This document shows positions 1 to 12,168 of a DNA stretch of 64,000 nt, piece after piece. The first letter of the stretch is position 1, and each line of letters opens with the position of its first letter. The translations under genes and the position numbers were made by a program. The notes under the pieces are model-generated. The model did no database searches. It was not told the DNA's origin and saw only the letters and a list, made by a program, of their open reading frames with translations. The DNA is from Hevea brasiliensis (Eukaryota > Streptophyta > Magnoliopsida > Malpighiales > Euphorbiaceae), in contig NC_079498.1 in assembly GCF_030052815.1 (NCBI RefSeq), forward strand, positions 71,720,992 to 71,784,991, given 5' to 3'.

Positions 1-38
1 CATAAGTTAAAACATACTTCAAAAACTTGCTCTGATAC
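1..38 (-). other. Leader of element E1 with split primer-binding site
   Basis: Positions 29-38 read GCTCTGATAC, the reverse complement of most of the plant tRNA-iMet primer-binding site TGGTATCAGAGC. The last two bases (CA) are at 4118-4119, beyond an inserted solo LTR. With the insertion and one target-site copy removed, the order on the minus strand is LTR end TGTGACA, a short spacer, then the PBS. This marks 4128-7665 as the 5' LTR of a minus-strand element whose body lies left of the window. Confidence 0.75.
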
Positions 39-641
39 TGTCACACCCTACCCCTCTGTAAGGTATAACATGATCTCGTAGTATATCTAATGAATTACTA
101 ACTTCGTCTACTGATAACCCATTAAATACACTACAAGGGATTTTAAAACTTTTCTTACTTCTATTTACAGTGGTGAGCACTATTTATAGGTGTAAAAAAA
201 AATTTTTTTAACTTAAGTGAAAGAGATAACACATTTGACTTATTAGGAATTTCTATAAAAATTTTGGCGGAGTGCCCTCTATATTTTAAATAAAATAGTT
301 CTTCAGAAAACCTGTAAAAAGCACTTCAAATATATTTCTCAATCTAAAATTCCAACATAATTCAACACAATATGTTTTTCAACTCAAATCCACAATAATT
401 TTTCAAAGACTGGGATAAAAGAAATATAATACAAATTTTACAAGTCAAAATAATTCACAATTTATTTTACAACTTCAATGTACAATTTTAATTTACAACT
501 GCTGAAAACCAAAAACAATATATACATACAGTGAACATACATTACGGTACAAAATGTAAAATGTGGTATACTCAATATACCCGATAATCTCTCAGTGTTG
601 CCCTAGCAGCCTAGTCTGCTGCCCTGTCAATCTGTCTACCT

Positions 642-681
642 GCGACAGCAATGAATAGCTATCGCTGAGACAATGTCTCAG
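642..681 (-). other. Twin stem-loop of LTR-B
   Basis: Two inverted repeats sit side by side: GCGACAGC pairs with GCTATCGC (642-665), and CTGAGA pairs with TCTCAG (665-681). The same pair of hairpins, with different bases but kept pairing, occurs at the matching place in the other LTR families of this window. It could fold in RNA of either strand; function unknown. Confidence 0.6.
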
Positions 682-751
682 TGGTGCACAACATTAACAA
701 ATACAACTTTAAATAAAATTTCATAAATCATATAAATGATGGATACATAAA

Positions 752-1138
752 ACCATAGTTAAATTCAAGACAATGAATGTCATAAGGAATTTAAACTCCA
801 ATTCACAATATCACAATAAATCTCAATAGTCAAAACATGGTTAAATTCAAAAGACAGTAAATGTCAGTAAGAATTTAAACTCCAATTCACAATATCACAA
901 TAAATCTCAATAGTCAAAACATGGTTAAATTCAAAAGACAGTAAATGTCAGTAAGAATTTAAACTCCAATTCACAATATCACAATAAATCTCAATAGTCA
1001 AAACATGGTTAAATTCAAAAGACAGTGAATGTCAATAAGAATTTAAACTCCAATTCACAATATCACAATAAATCTCAATAGTCAAAATATGGTTAAATTC
1101 AAAAGACAGTGAATGTCAATAAGAATTTAAACTCCATT
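752..1138. repeat. 84-bp tandem repeat, about 4.5 copies
   Basis: The phrase GAATTTAAACTCC recurs at 787, 871, 955, 1039 and 1123, exactly 84 bp apart. The units differ by only a few bases, which suggests recent expansion. The other LTRs of this family do not show the array, so it is private to this copy. Confidence 0.9.
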
Positions 1139-4127
1139 TCACAAATTATCAAATCGCATAATAATACAATTTAATCGAATAATTTAAGAATACAGTGTTG
1201 CCAATTCATTCACAACTTAAGCCATGACACAAAATTTCTGATCAATGTTTTCGTTGTACACCACGACAAAGCAATCACAACCCCACTAATCGAAATCAAT
1301 GAGGAAGGGAGCTAGCTATATAATGAGTACTCATCCGATCACCTCAACTGGTAAACCAGAGAGGGAGAAAAATAAAAGATCACGACTCCATAAATGGAGA
1401 AGGAAAATAAACGATCACAACCCCATAAATGGAGAAGGAATGATACAATACTGTCATGCTATGTGTGAACATAAAATCAATTCCAAACATTTTATTCAAA
1501 TGATTCGTGAGAATCCAATAAATTTCCAAAGTCATAATTTCATTCACAAAATGGCAACACAATTCATAAGTAACTTCAATTTTCACAAGTCACACTAAAT
1601 AAATTTTTCCACAGTTTCAAACCATTTACAATGCTTTTCAAGCAATAAGTATCCATTCAAACACATTTCCATAATTAAAAACAATAATATACAAATAGTC
1701 ATAATTTATTTCAATTGAAAAATTCAAAAGAAATAACTGTTGTGCACAAACCTCTGATAACTGTCTCCTGGTCTTGACTCAGTGTTTCCTTCCCTTTCCC
1801 CGAGTCTTTGCTAACTGAGAAACACAATTTGAAGTGTTTCAGTACTCATTTAAACTGTCTCTAACGATAATGCTTGATAATTAATACACTGGATTCTATT
1901 ACTTGCTTAGTCAGCCTAATGCATTCTAGGTAAATTAGGTTTTAATGTTACTAACATGTCACATTCGATAGCCTTTTAGGGTTGGTACATGTTACCAAAC
2001 TCATTTCCATGTATCTTGCATTTTCTTACAATTTGCTGGATTCCAGGATACTAGTTTGACCTAGCCGGATGACCTAGTTCCCTCGGTTTTCGGGTTTCGG
2101 TCAAAACTACAAACTTGTAGATCTATATCTTATTGCACGCAGGGCAAAATTTAAGGTCATTCTGAGTTATGTAGGCCAAGTTATGGTCATTTTACTATTG
2201 CTAGTCAAAATGCATCAAAATTGGTCACTTTAGGTCAATTTTGGTTCGGCCAGTTTTTGGACCCGAACTTGTGCAAGCTGTTTGACTTGCTTATGTTCAT
2301 TTCTGGGCTTTGGTGTCTTCATAAGACTTGTACATATGGGTCTTAACTATTCATGGTCAAAATTTCAGGTCAATTGGACCTGTTTTGAGTGAGTTATGGC
2401 CTAAACACTAACTGCTGCCCAAATGGTAAATTTTCAGGCCTTATTGCACTTAATCCGGATTTGGTCATTTTTAAAGTTACCTTCCAAGCAGAATTTTGGT
2501 AAGCTTCCTTCATGAAAGTTGGCACATTTTGTGCCTAGTTTCACCTCCAATTTGACTCATACCAATTGGAGCCACACACTTAAAGTTCTAGGCCAAAATG
2601 CATACTGCCCTATTGCACTTTCTTTATTACTCATCAAAGCTCACTTTTAGCATTTACCAATTCACACATTCTTACCCAATCTGGTTTGTACCATAACCTA
2701 AACATATTTTACCACATATTGTTGATCATTTTGGCAGCTTACAATCACATTCAACATACACCACAAAGTGCAGAATTTGTCAAATTCAATTACAACAATT
2801 TAACTACCTATTCATGCTCATTTACATGTCCAACTTCACACCATCATACATATACCCAAACTGGCATAACAACTAACACAATTCAACATTAACATTCCAT
2901 AATCCAAACATGAAATAACATCCTTATGGTTCACCCAACCAGGCTCCCAATTCATACATTACATTCCATTAATTTCCAAGCTTCAAATTTCAATCACACA
3001 TTCATATATACTAAGTATACATCACCCAAATAATTTCTTACACACATATATATTTAATCAATCCTTTAATCCACCATTTACAAGCAAAAATAAACTGCCC
3101 TTAAAGAGTTTTCATGGCTGCCAAAAATAAACATCTCCCTTAGAACATCAAACTCCAAAATTCTTCTCACAATTCAAGTACCCATAACCTCCTTACTAAT
3201 TTTAATAAAGCACTAACCAAAAACTCAAACTTACCACTTTGGAAATTCTTCAAAACTTCACCAAAACTTGATCTTCTTGCTGCCTATCTACTGCCCAAGG
3301 TGTGTAGACTAACTTTGATGAAGGAACTTAGGAAGAAATTGGCTTACTTCATGCTTGCATGGAGTTTGGCCATGGACGACCATGGAGGAAGTTGAGAGAA
3401 GAAAATGATTCAGCTGGTTCTGGTTTGGGAGGTTGAAGAAAGTGATTTGTTTCTGCCCAAAAATGTGTAGTGGTCCACTTTGGTAAGGTGAGTGGAGCAC
3501 TAAATGAGAATTAATGATTTTTTTATTCTTAATTTTCCAAATTCTCACATTAAGCTTCCCATTTTTGCTATTTAAACTTTGTACCACCAATTTAATTTTT
3601 CATGACATTTTACAAATATAATATCATGTATTTTTAATGGACATTTAGGTCAAAAGACAACTCGGGGTGTCAAATGACCACAATGCCCCTGTTCGGGTTG
3701 CATTCCCGATTTTTCGGTAACACCGGGTTTTGTCCGTTTTTCGATTTCTCACTTTTCTTTGTACTAATTAATTAATTTTTCTTCGATATTTCTAATGGTA
3801 TTTATACTTCAATAGAGGTCTATTTAAGTCCTAAAAATATTTTTCAGGGTTCCCCCGCGGTCCAGGGCTAGTCAACGGTCCACGCTGTGACTTCCCAGTG
3901 TGGTCACCCATAGTTAGGGTTCTCGGCTCGCTTAACTTGGTTACATTTCTTTGCTATTATTTTTCCTTTTTTTTCTTGTATTTTCTTTTCTTGTATTTCA
4001 TTATTTTATGTCTCCTCACTCATATTGAAGTGTAGTTCTAGGCATTCTAGCTGTCTGGACAACACTGGTCACCGGAACAGTAGAACGCACTACAGAACAT
4101 AGGGGTGTTACAGATACCACTAAAACA

Positions 4128-7100
4128 TGTCACACCTTACCCCTCTGTAAGGCATAACATGATCCCGTAGAATACGTAATGAACTACCAAACTTCACCTA
4201 CCGATAACTCATTATGTACCCTATAAGGGATTTTAAAACAATTTTCTTACCTTTTATAAGTGGTGAGCATTTCTAAATAGATATTAAAATATTTAATTAA
4301 AGTTGAAAACCAGTTAAAATTTTTGGCCCATTTTATTTTTTCACAAATTTTATAAAAGTTTTGGCAGAGTGCCGTCTACATTTTGAGAAAACAGTTCTTC
4401 AAATACCTGAAAAAAAAACACTTCCAATAATTTTTCTCAACAACTTCTTCAAATTCACAATCAATTCCAATCAATTTCTCAAGTTTCAAAATTCAACAAT
4501 TCTCATTTCTCAATTTCCAAAAATTCAGTAATCATCAAGATAATATCTATCAATTTCATTCAAATTAAAATAAAATATTTCCATTCATATTTCATTAAAG
4601 ACAAACAATCTATATATACATCATACTAAAAATTTAAATTAAAAGAAATTCAAACTAAATTTTATTACAAACTTTGTACAAGCTGCTCAAAACTAATTTT
4701 ACATGTCCATACAATTACATGCATCAAAATAAATATTTACAGTCCGGGTATAACTTATACCCGATATAACTTCAAGGTAAGTCGCTCCATAATCCTCAGC
4801 AGTTCACTCTGTTGCTCCTCTAATCTCTAAATCTGTGATAGCAATAACAGCCATCGCTGAGTACTAGGACTCAGTGGTGCTCAACATACAAAAATAATCT
4901 TTATGCATAATTTAAATCACATTTATTCAAAAATTGGACTAAACATGAGAATTAAATACAAAACATAAATTATGAGATTTTAATGCAAACAAGTTCATTT
5001 CGAAGTATCAAAACATATTTCATAAAACCCACAGTTATATCATACCATTCGAAATAAATATAATCTCAATAGCTAGAGGCTAAAGAGAAGTCATATCATA
5101 AGGCTAGCTAGCCCAAATATATGGATATCCATTCAATTTCTTCTTCTACTGGCACACACCTCAACACTTCAGCCAGAGAAGGAATCAAAATTAGAAACTG
5201 ATTAACCCCACTAGTCATGCTAGTGAGGTGTTCAAATATATGGTCATGACACTGTGATTTCAAAACTTATCTTAACAATTTACTAAACATTGCCATTTCA
5301 AATATACATAAATAACTTTCAACAATTTAAATAAAAAACATCATAAATACTTCATCACAGTAATGTCACAATTCAATATTTCAATTTATTCAAAACAATA
5401 TGCAGAAGATAATTTACAAAAATTATACGTTGTGCACAAACCTTAAGCGAGTCGCCTCTTGGCCTTGACTTGATTCCTCAGGTTCTTTCCCAGTGTTCCT
5501 TTCCACTGAAACACACAGTTTCAAAGTGTTTCAGTATCATAACTTAGTGTAAATCCAAAAATAAATTTAAATTCACTTTTATCTAGCTCTAATGTGCTAA
5601 ACTTGACGTTCTTTAAATTTTGTGTTTTAGGGTTACTATTCACTACACTATTCAAGTCAATTTGTTGACTTTCTAAGGCTTAATAGGTATCGGAATTCCA
5701 ACTTCACCCACATACCACATTTTGATCACTAAATTTGTTGGTTTTGATTGTTTACTTAAATTCCAAATCTTTTAGACAAATTTGCAAATTTTCAGTTTTG
5801 GTGTCATAAGTTGCACTGTTCCATTGGTCATTTTACTGTTAGAATTTAGCAAAACTTTCTTCATAGAAAATGTTTCCTATTGTATTAAGTTTATTCTTCT
5901 TTCTGAATCACTCCAATTGGAGTTTTGTAGCTCAAGTTATAGCCATTTGAACCATGATTGCCGGATTGGACTTAACCCAGATTTCTGGGCAAATTTTGGT
6001 TATGGCAGTTTTACGTTACCAACTTGGGGTTGCCAAATGACTTGGTTAATGGCATAATTTGAGTTTGTGTTCTTCATGAAAGTTTTAGGTCTATATCTCA
6101 GGTATCCACTGGTAAACTTTTAGGTCATTTAGACCTGCCTAGCTCAAGTTATGGCCAAATGAACAAACAATGTTCATTTAGTCAGTTTGTATAGGGTAGA
6201 TTGAGAATTTCCAGATTTGGTCAATTTGTTCACTAGGTTTTTTCCACTATTTAGGCATGATTCCTAAATTAAAATTGTGTCATTTTATGTCTATTTTCAT
6301 TCTCAATTGGTCTCATACCAATTAGACTTGTAAATTTTCAGTTTTGGTCCCTCAAAGGGACCTTGGTCCTGCTGCCAATAGCATGACCACATTGAATCCG
6401 AATCTAAACTCAACTCCAACACTTCCAACACACTTCATTTGGTCACAAATGACCATTTTTCACCTCAAAGTAGGTCAAATACATCATTTCACCATTTCTC
6501 CAAATTTTTTCTCCTAAACCCTAAGTGTCAAACCCTAATTCTCAATTTGTTGCATTTAATTAGTTCTAAGCATACCAATATCATTCCTCAACTCAATAAG
6601 GCTTTTATACATATTGAATTCAATCAAAACACAAGCATATTCATAGCAAAACCTAGCTGGCTAAATTCACTAAAAGTCCCCCAACAATTGTTTTCTTTGA
6701 TTTTTAAGTGAAAATCTAAGTTAATTGAGCTAAACACACAAAGTATAAACTGAATTTTTTAAACTTAAATTACTAACCTTAATTTGGATGTTCCCTTCTT
6801 CAATTTCCTCTTTTTCTTCCTTCTTTATTTGCTAAATCTCCTTCTCAAGTGAAGGTAGTAAGGTTTTATGAAAGAATTTGGGGCAAGGTAGGGTTATGTG
6901 GTTATTTACAAGCTTGAACTCAAGCTTTCATGGAGGAAAAAATGGTGGAGCTTAGGGAAGGAGGGCTAACGAACTGGTTGGCGCAGAAAGTGAAGCTTTT
7001 TTTTGTTTTAATTTTATGTATTTTAGGTCTTACTTTATGTATTTGAATGGGTCAAAAATTGTGGGAAATTAAAAATTAATTTTGACATCATTTTGATGTC

Positions 7101-7665
7101 ATAAAAGTGATGTAACTAACTTTTTTTTTTCTTTTCCTTTTTTTTTTTCTATTCTTCCTTAGTTCTTTAATTTAATTTTAGGTCCCAAAATTTTCTTTTC
7201 TCTGATTTTATTTGATATTTAGGTCAGGAGTCAGCTTTCGGGGTCAATTGACCAAATTGCCCCTCGCTAGTTCAACCCGGTTTGCAAATAATTCAACATT
7301 TCTTCCGGCTCCCTGACCTAATTATTTAACTGGCTCAACAACCTTTTTCCGTGATTTTCTCTTTTCCACTGTGTTTGTAATAGTCCTAAGGATTGCAGTG
7401 TCACATTTTACGATTTGAAATTTGACTTTAAATCGACTTCGCAGTCCTTCCCGAGAAGGTCACCCATCGCTGTGACTCTCGGCTCATTTAACTTCTTATG
7501 TTCTGTTTTTCTTATTTATACTTAACTAATTGACAATTACTACTTATTTGTATTTATGGCTTATCTAGTTGTCTTAAGTATGGTTCTAATCCCCTTAATT
7601 ATCCGGACCGACTCCGGTCACCGGAACAGTGAAATATACTAGGCTATATAAATAGGGGTATTACA
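4128..7665 (-). mobile_element. 5' LTR of minus-strand element E1, 3538 bp
   Basis: It begins TGTCACACCTTACCCC (reverse of U5) and ends GGGGTATTACA (reverse of U3). A PBS lies just left of it (29-38 plus 4118-4119), so this is a 5' LTR and the coding region lies outside the window. It interrupts a plus-strand LTR-C that resumes at 7666; the right target-site copy would be ATTAG (7666-7670). A second copy of the family starts at 60433. It carries the group-1 twin stem-loop (4835-4874) and a minus-strand AAG|GTTAGT site at 6772-6780. Confidence 0.82.
5506..5534 (-). promoter_or_regulatory. Conserved palindrome CTGAAACAC/GTGTTTCAG
   Basis: Two perfect 9-bp arms flank an 11-base loop. Related blocks occur near 1818-1850, 19748, 51558, 55770 and 61816-61850 in other group-1 LTRs. 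On the LTR sense strand one arm ends in TTTCAG, which also resembles a 3' splice site. Function not known. Confidence 0.45.
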
Positions 7666-8999
7666 ATTAGTGCAATTAAGGGAAGTTGAGTGGGGTTAAG
7701 TAGAATTTTCAAAACCTAGATTATTATATTATTAAACTAAACTTAGTGAGGGTATGAAAGGGCCTAAAGTGGCAGAATTTTCCACTCACTTTTCCTCTTC
7801 TTCTTCAACCTTCTCTCTCGGCCGAAATGGAGCTCTTCCCTTCCTCCATGGATGAGTTTCATGCAAGCTTTATCTTTCCATTTTCATGCCATATTTCTTG
7901 CAACTCCCTTCACAAATATTGATTCCCACATCACAAGGAAGCCATTGATGGTAATTTGAAGAGGTACAGTTGAAGTTTTAGCAAGCTCAAAAAAATGTTA
8001 GTTCCTAATCTTTCCATTTTGCTTCACTAATTCTCGTTTTGAGCTTTGGGTAAGTTAATATGCTAAAGAAATTTGAGAAATTGATGGGTAATTAGGAGTC
8101 CCCCAAATCGGCAGCCAAGAATTTTATTAAATTTTGATGTATTTGAATGATGTAAATGAGTTTAAAGATGATACTTGGTATGGGTATATGTATGGGAAGT
8201 GATAGGAATTGAATTGTTTGAGGTTTGGTTATGAATTAGGGTTTATAACCATAAATTTTGGGGATATTGTTTAGGTTTGAATCTGCCCAATTTGGCAGCC
8301 TTAATTAGCTTGATTATTGATTAAATTAGTCACATAATTGGTTAATTATAATGTTGATTAAGGTGACTAAGAGTATAGGAATTAAATTGCATGTATAATT
8401 GTTGATTTTGATACTTTAACTTAGGGCTTTGAACGATTGTGAGTAATTAAGGATACTACCCAATTTGGCAGCCTTGAAGAACATAGAAAATATGTAATTT
8501 CATGAATTAAATGGTGACTTATGGTGTCCATGGATATGTGGAAGTAAATTAGGCATTGATTGTTGAAATTTCATGCATTAGTCAATCATTCCATGCACAT
8601 ATTGTTAATCTTGATCAAACTGAATTTAGGGTTTCGAATTGTTTATTATATACTTGTTTATACTGTTGGATGTTGATTGATTGAGATGAATTGGTGATAT
8701 TAGAAGTGCCATGAATGTATACTTGAAGTTTGGGAGATGGAGAAATGAATTATTAGGAGTGTTATTTTGTGTAGGGTGCGATATTATTGAAAATAGTGTA
8801 TAAATGGAGTTAAAACTGACCCTGTGTGACTCCAATTGATATGAGGTCAATTGAAGGTGAAAAATGACCTAATATGTACCAACTTTCATGTAGAAACCAT
8901 GTCCCAATTCTGCCTAACAAGTGACCAGAAAACTGACCAAATATGGATTGCCTTTTTTATGAACCCAGAAATGACCAAATGAACAGTGTTCACTCTTTT

Positions 9000-9990
9000 G
9001 GTCATAACTCACTCAAAACAGGTCCAAATGACCTAAAATTTATACCATTGGAAAGCCTAGACATAGGGCTACAACTCTTATGAAGACACCAAAGCCCAGA
9101 AATACCATTAACTAAGTCAAATTGCTTGCACAAGTTGAGGTACCAAAACTGTCCAGAACCATTGCAACCCAGAAAATGACCAAATGAATGGTACATATTC
9201 ATTTGGTCATAACTCTCTCTATACTGGTCCAAATGACCTGGAATTTATACCATTGGAAAGCCTAAACATAGTACTATAACTTTTGTGAAGATCACAGAAC
9301 CCAGAAAATGCCATTAACTAAGTCAAATTACTTGCATAAGTTGAGGTACCAAAAATGTCCAGAACTATTGCAACCCAGAATTTGACCATATGAACATTAT
9401 TCATATAAATGGTCATAACTCATTCAAAATAGGTCCAAATGACCTGAAATTTATACTATTGGAAAGCTTAGACATAGAGCTACAACTCTTGTGAAGACAC
9501 CAAAGCCCAGAAATGCCATTAACTAAGTCAAATTGCTTACACAAGTTGAGGTACCAAAAATGTCTAGAACCATTGCAACCTAGAATTTGACCATATGAAC
9601 AGTATTCAAGTAAATGTTCCTAACTCACTCAAAACAGGTCCAAATGACTTGAAATTTATACCATTGGAAAGCCTAGACATAGGGCTACAACTCTTATGAA
9701 GACACCAAAGCCTAGAAATTCCATTAACTAAGTCAAATTGCTTGCACAAGTTGAGGTACCAAAATTGTCTAAAACCATAGCAACCCAGAAATTGACCAAA
9801 TGAACAGTACATATTCATTTGGTCATAACTCCATCTATACTGGTCTAGATGACTTGAATTTTATACCATTGGAAAGCTTAGATATAGGGCTACAATTTAC
9901 ATTAAGGCCACTAAACCCAGAAATGCCAAAAACCAAACCAAATTGCTGGCTCAATTTGGGTCACAAAACTGTCCAAAGTTAGGTTGTCCA
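9000..9990. repeat. ~205-bp tandem repeat, about 5 units
   Basis: Variants of GGTCATAACTC recur near 9000, 9204, 9410, 9615 and 9820. Each is followed by GGTCCAAATGACCT, then an ATACCATTGGAAAGC block. Units with AAAACAGG and TATACTGG partly alternate, suggesting a two-unit higher-order repeat. The paralogous LTR-C1 at 41450 has essentially one unit. Confidence 0.85.
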
Positions 9991-11248
9991 GAAACTGCTA
10001 GACATAAACTCACCCGACCAGTTTTGGCAAAATGGCCATAACTTGGTCTTCAAGAACTCAAATGTAATGAAACTAGTGGCAAAATGTCCACAAGGTATAG
10101 GCTTACAAAGTTGGTGTTTTGACCAAAACCTAGAAATCAAGAGAACTAGGTTAAATAGTTAGAATAAGTCACTGCATCAAAACTTAGAACTTGACCAAAA
10201 TTCATTTGACCCAAGAACAGTCTTTTAGTCATATCTCCCACTAAAAAAATCCAATTAAGATGAGCCATACCTTTCTAGAAACCTAAGAAATAGGGCTCTA
10301 ACTTCCTTTTAGAAATATTTCTCAAATTATGCCTATAAGAACTTTAAAAATTGACTTGCATTCACTAACCTGAACTGAACACCTGTTGGCATAGGGTACA
10401 TGAGTCCAGGTCAGTTAATTGGCCATAAATAATTCCACAAAACTTGAAAAATTGTGACTCAAATTTCTCAATGATCATAAGATATAGGAGAACAATTTCT
10501 ATGAAGATCACTAAGCCTAAAAGTGACTACAACATGTTCTATTAATTAGGCAAAATTTGAGTCCAAAAGCTGCCTAGTTAAGGAACCAAATTATGGAAAT
10601 GAACCAGTTATGGTTATTCGACCATAACTTGAGTTCTATAAATCCAAATGACATGATTCAAAAAGGAAAATAAAGACAAGAAATATAGGACCCTCTTCCA
10701 TTAAGGAAGTGTGGCCAAACAGTAGTCACAAATTATTCAATTTTATATGTAAAAATAAGACAGAAAAACTGAACCTAAAGAAAGGTTCTTAAAATAAATT
10801 ATTGACTTATACCTAACAAGTCACTACGTGCTAAATTATATGAAATAGGTATGTGAGATCTACTTTTCGACTACAAGGTGACATGAAATTAGTTAATACA
10901 TAAAATGTAAATTTCCTAGATGGTTTGTTAAACACATAAGTCATACGAAAACACACTTGGAACCTATGTTTCCATCATATATGAAATAACAATACTATAA
11001 ATATGTATAGTACATGACATAAAATAATGAGAGTGATAAATACATAAGTTATACGAATAATTGCTTGGGACCTATGTACCCATTATAATGACATGAAAAT
11101 GGTATAAAGCATAGGTAGTACATAAAGTGAAATAATAATATGTTATGAATCCTTAATAGTACATAGCATGAAATAATAAAACTATAAGTGCTTAATAGTA
11201 CAAATTTTCCCAAAGTATACCTAGGCTTTTATATATATAGTTGGATCG

Positions 11249-11262
11249 ATTGGTATACCAAT
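11249..11262. promoter_or_regulatory. Palindrome ATTGGTATACCAAT
   Basis: A perfect 14-bp palindrome. It matches 42843-42856 in LTR-C1 and lies where family A has TTGGCATGCCAA. A second near-palindrome (GTAGTACTGC) lies about 20 bp downstream. It could be a site for a dimeric DNA-binding protein; inference only. Confidence 0.45.
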
Positions 11263-11384
11263 TAGGGACCATAGATAGTAGTACTGCTTATAGAGTGAAT
11301 CATGAACTGACAATATATGTCTGATATGATTATTCTACAGGGTATATACCTACTCATTGGCCATTGTGCCTAACCTTATTTCTG

Positions 11385-11465
11385 GCTTTACAAGCCTGAC
11401 AGCTGGCCTCGTGCTTGATAGTAGGCCTTGTGACTGACAGCTGGCCTCGTGCTTGACAGATGTAT
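11385..11465. repeat. Short GGCCTCGTGCTTGACA-type tandem repeat
   Basis: Degenerate units of about 22 bp (GGCCTCGTGCTTGACAGCT and variants) repeat three to four times. A similar run is at 58050-58150. Other group-2 LTRs have different short repeats at the same place (16757-16870), so the site is prone to repeat turnover. Confidence 0.6.
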
Positions 11466-11651
11466 ACTGGGTAGATATATGGCTGTTTAACCCGTATACT
11501 CCCATGTATACAACATTATAGTTAGTTATAGGTTACTTGTGCACAAATATACAGATATGACATGAAATACACCGATATGATATAAAATACACTGATATGA
11601 TTCCAAAGACTCAAATATGAGTTTAAAAAGCTAGAGAATGAAATTTATACC

Positions 11652-11960
11652 CAGAAAAGATACTGATAATTAATTTATTTCCAAAGTACGAAAGAGTCAT
11701 TAATAACTTAGACTATATAAGAAATGAACAGAAAAGATACTGATAATTAATTTGTTTCTAAAGTACGAAAAAGTCATAAATGACTTAGAGTATATAAGAA
11801 ATGAACAGAAAAGATACTGATAATTAATTTATTTCTAAAGTACAGAAAAGTCATAAATAACTTAGACTATACAAGAAATGAGCAGAAAAGATACTGTTAA
11901 ATTTAATTATTTCCAAAGTGTAGGAAATTTATAAATGTCTTAGAATTGATGACAATTTCA
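11652..11960. repeat. 77-bp tandem repeat, 4 units
   Basis: CAGAAAAGATACTG recurs at 11652, 11729, 11806 and 11883, a strict 77-bp period. The related LTR at 58340-58720 has five units and LTR-C1 (about 43215) has one. Confidence 0.88.
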
Positions 11961-12130
11961 CTGATATGAGTTTAAGGAGACAGAAAATGAAATATATGCA
12001 TAGATAAGATCCTGATAAATATATTGATTCCAAAGTACTATAAAATATGCAATTGACCTAGAATTATGAAATTACACATCTTATTGTCATTTTAAACCAT
12101 TTACTTATTCTACTTTAAGATTATCCACCA

Positions 12131-12168
12131 CTAAGCAATTTGCTTAGCGCGTTGGATTTTCCATCGCG
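12131..12168 (+). other. Twin stem-loop of LTR-C0
   Basis: CTAAGCA pairs with TGCTTAG (12131-12147). It is followed directly by CGCG..GGA pairing with TCC..CGCG (12148-12168). The arrangement is the same as in family A, and has different bases but the same pairing in families B, E and F. Confidence 0.6.

Larger units (their letters stand above)
39..4112 (-). mobile_element. Solo LTR, group 1 family B, 4074 bp
   Basis: The left edge TGTCACACCCTACCCC is the reverse complement of the U5 end, and the right edge ends GGGGTGTTACA, the reverse complement of the U3 start TGTAACACCCC. It is flanked by a perfect 5-bp duplication GATAC (34-38 and 4113-4117), and no internal region is attached, so it is a solo LTR left by LTR-LTR recombination. 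It is related to the LTRs at 49455-53293 and 53497-57081. It holds an 84-bp tandem array, a twin stem-loop and a minus-strand splice-donor-like site at 3229-3237. Short ORFs in it (for example 1299-1598) have no support as genes. Confidence 0.88.

Noticed and set aside
752..1138. CRISPR-like array
   Set aside because: Units are contiguous 84-bp tandem repeats without distinct spacers, in a plant retrotransposon LTR.
1299..1598. 99-residue ORF as a host gene
   Set aside because: It lies inside the minus-strand solo LTR-B, has no recognisable domain and is not kept in sister LTRs.
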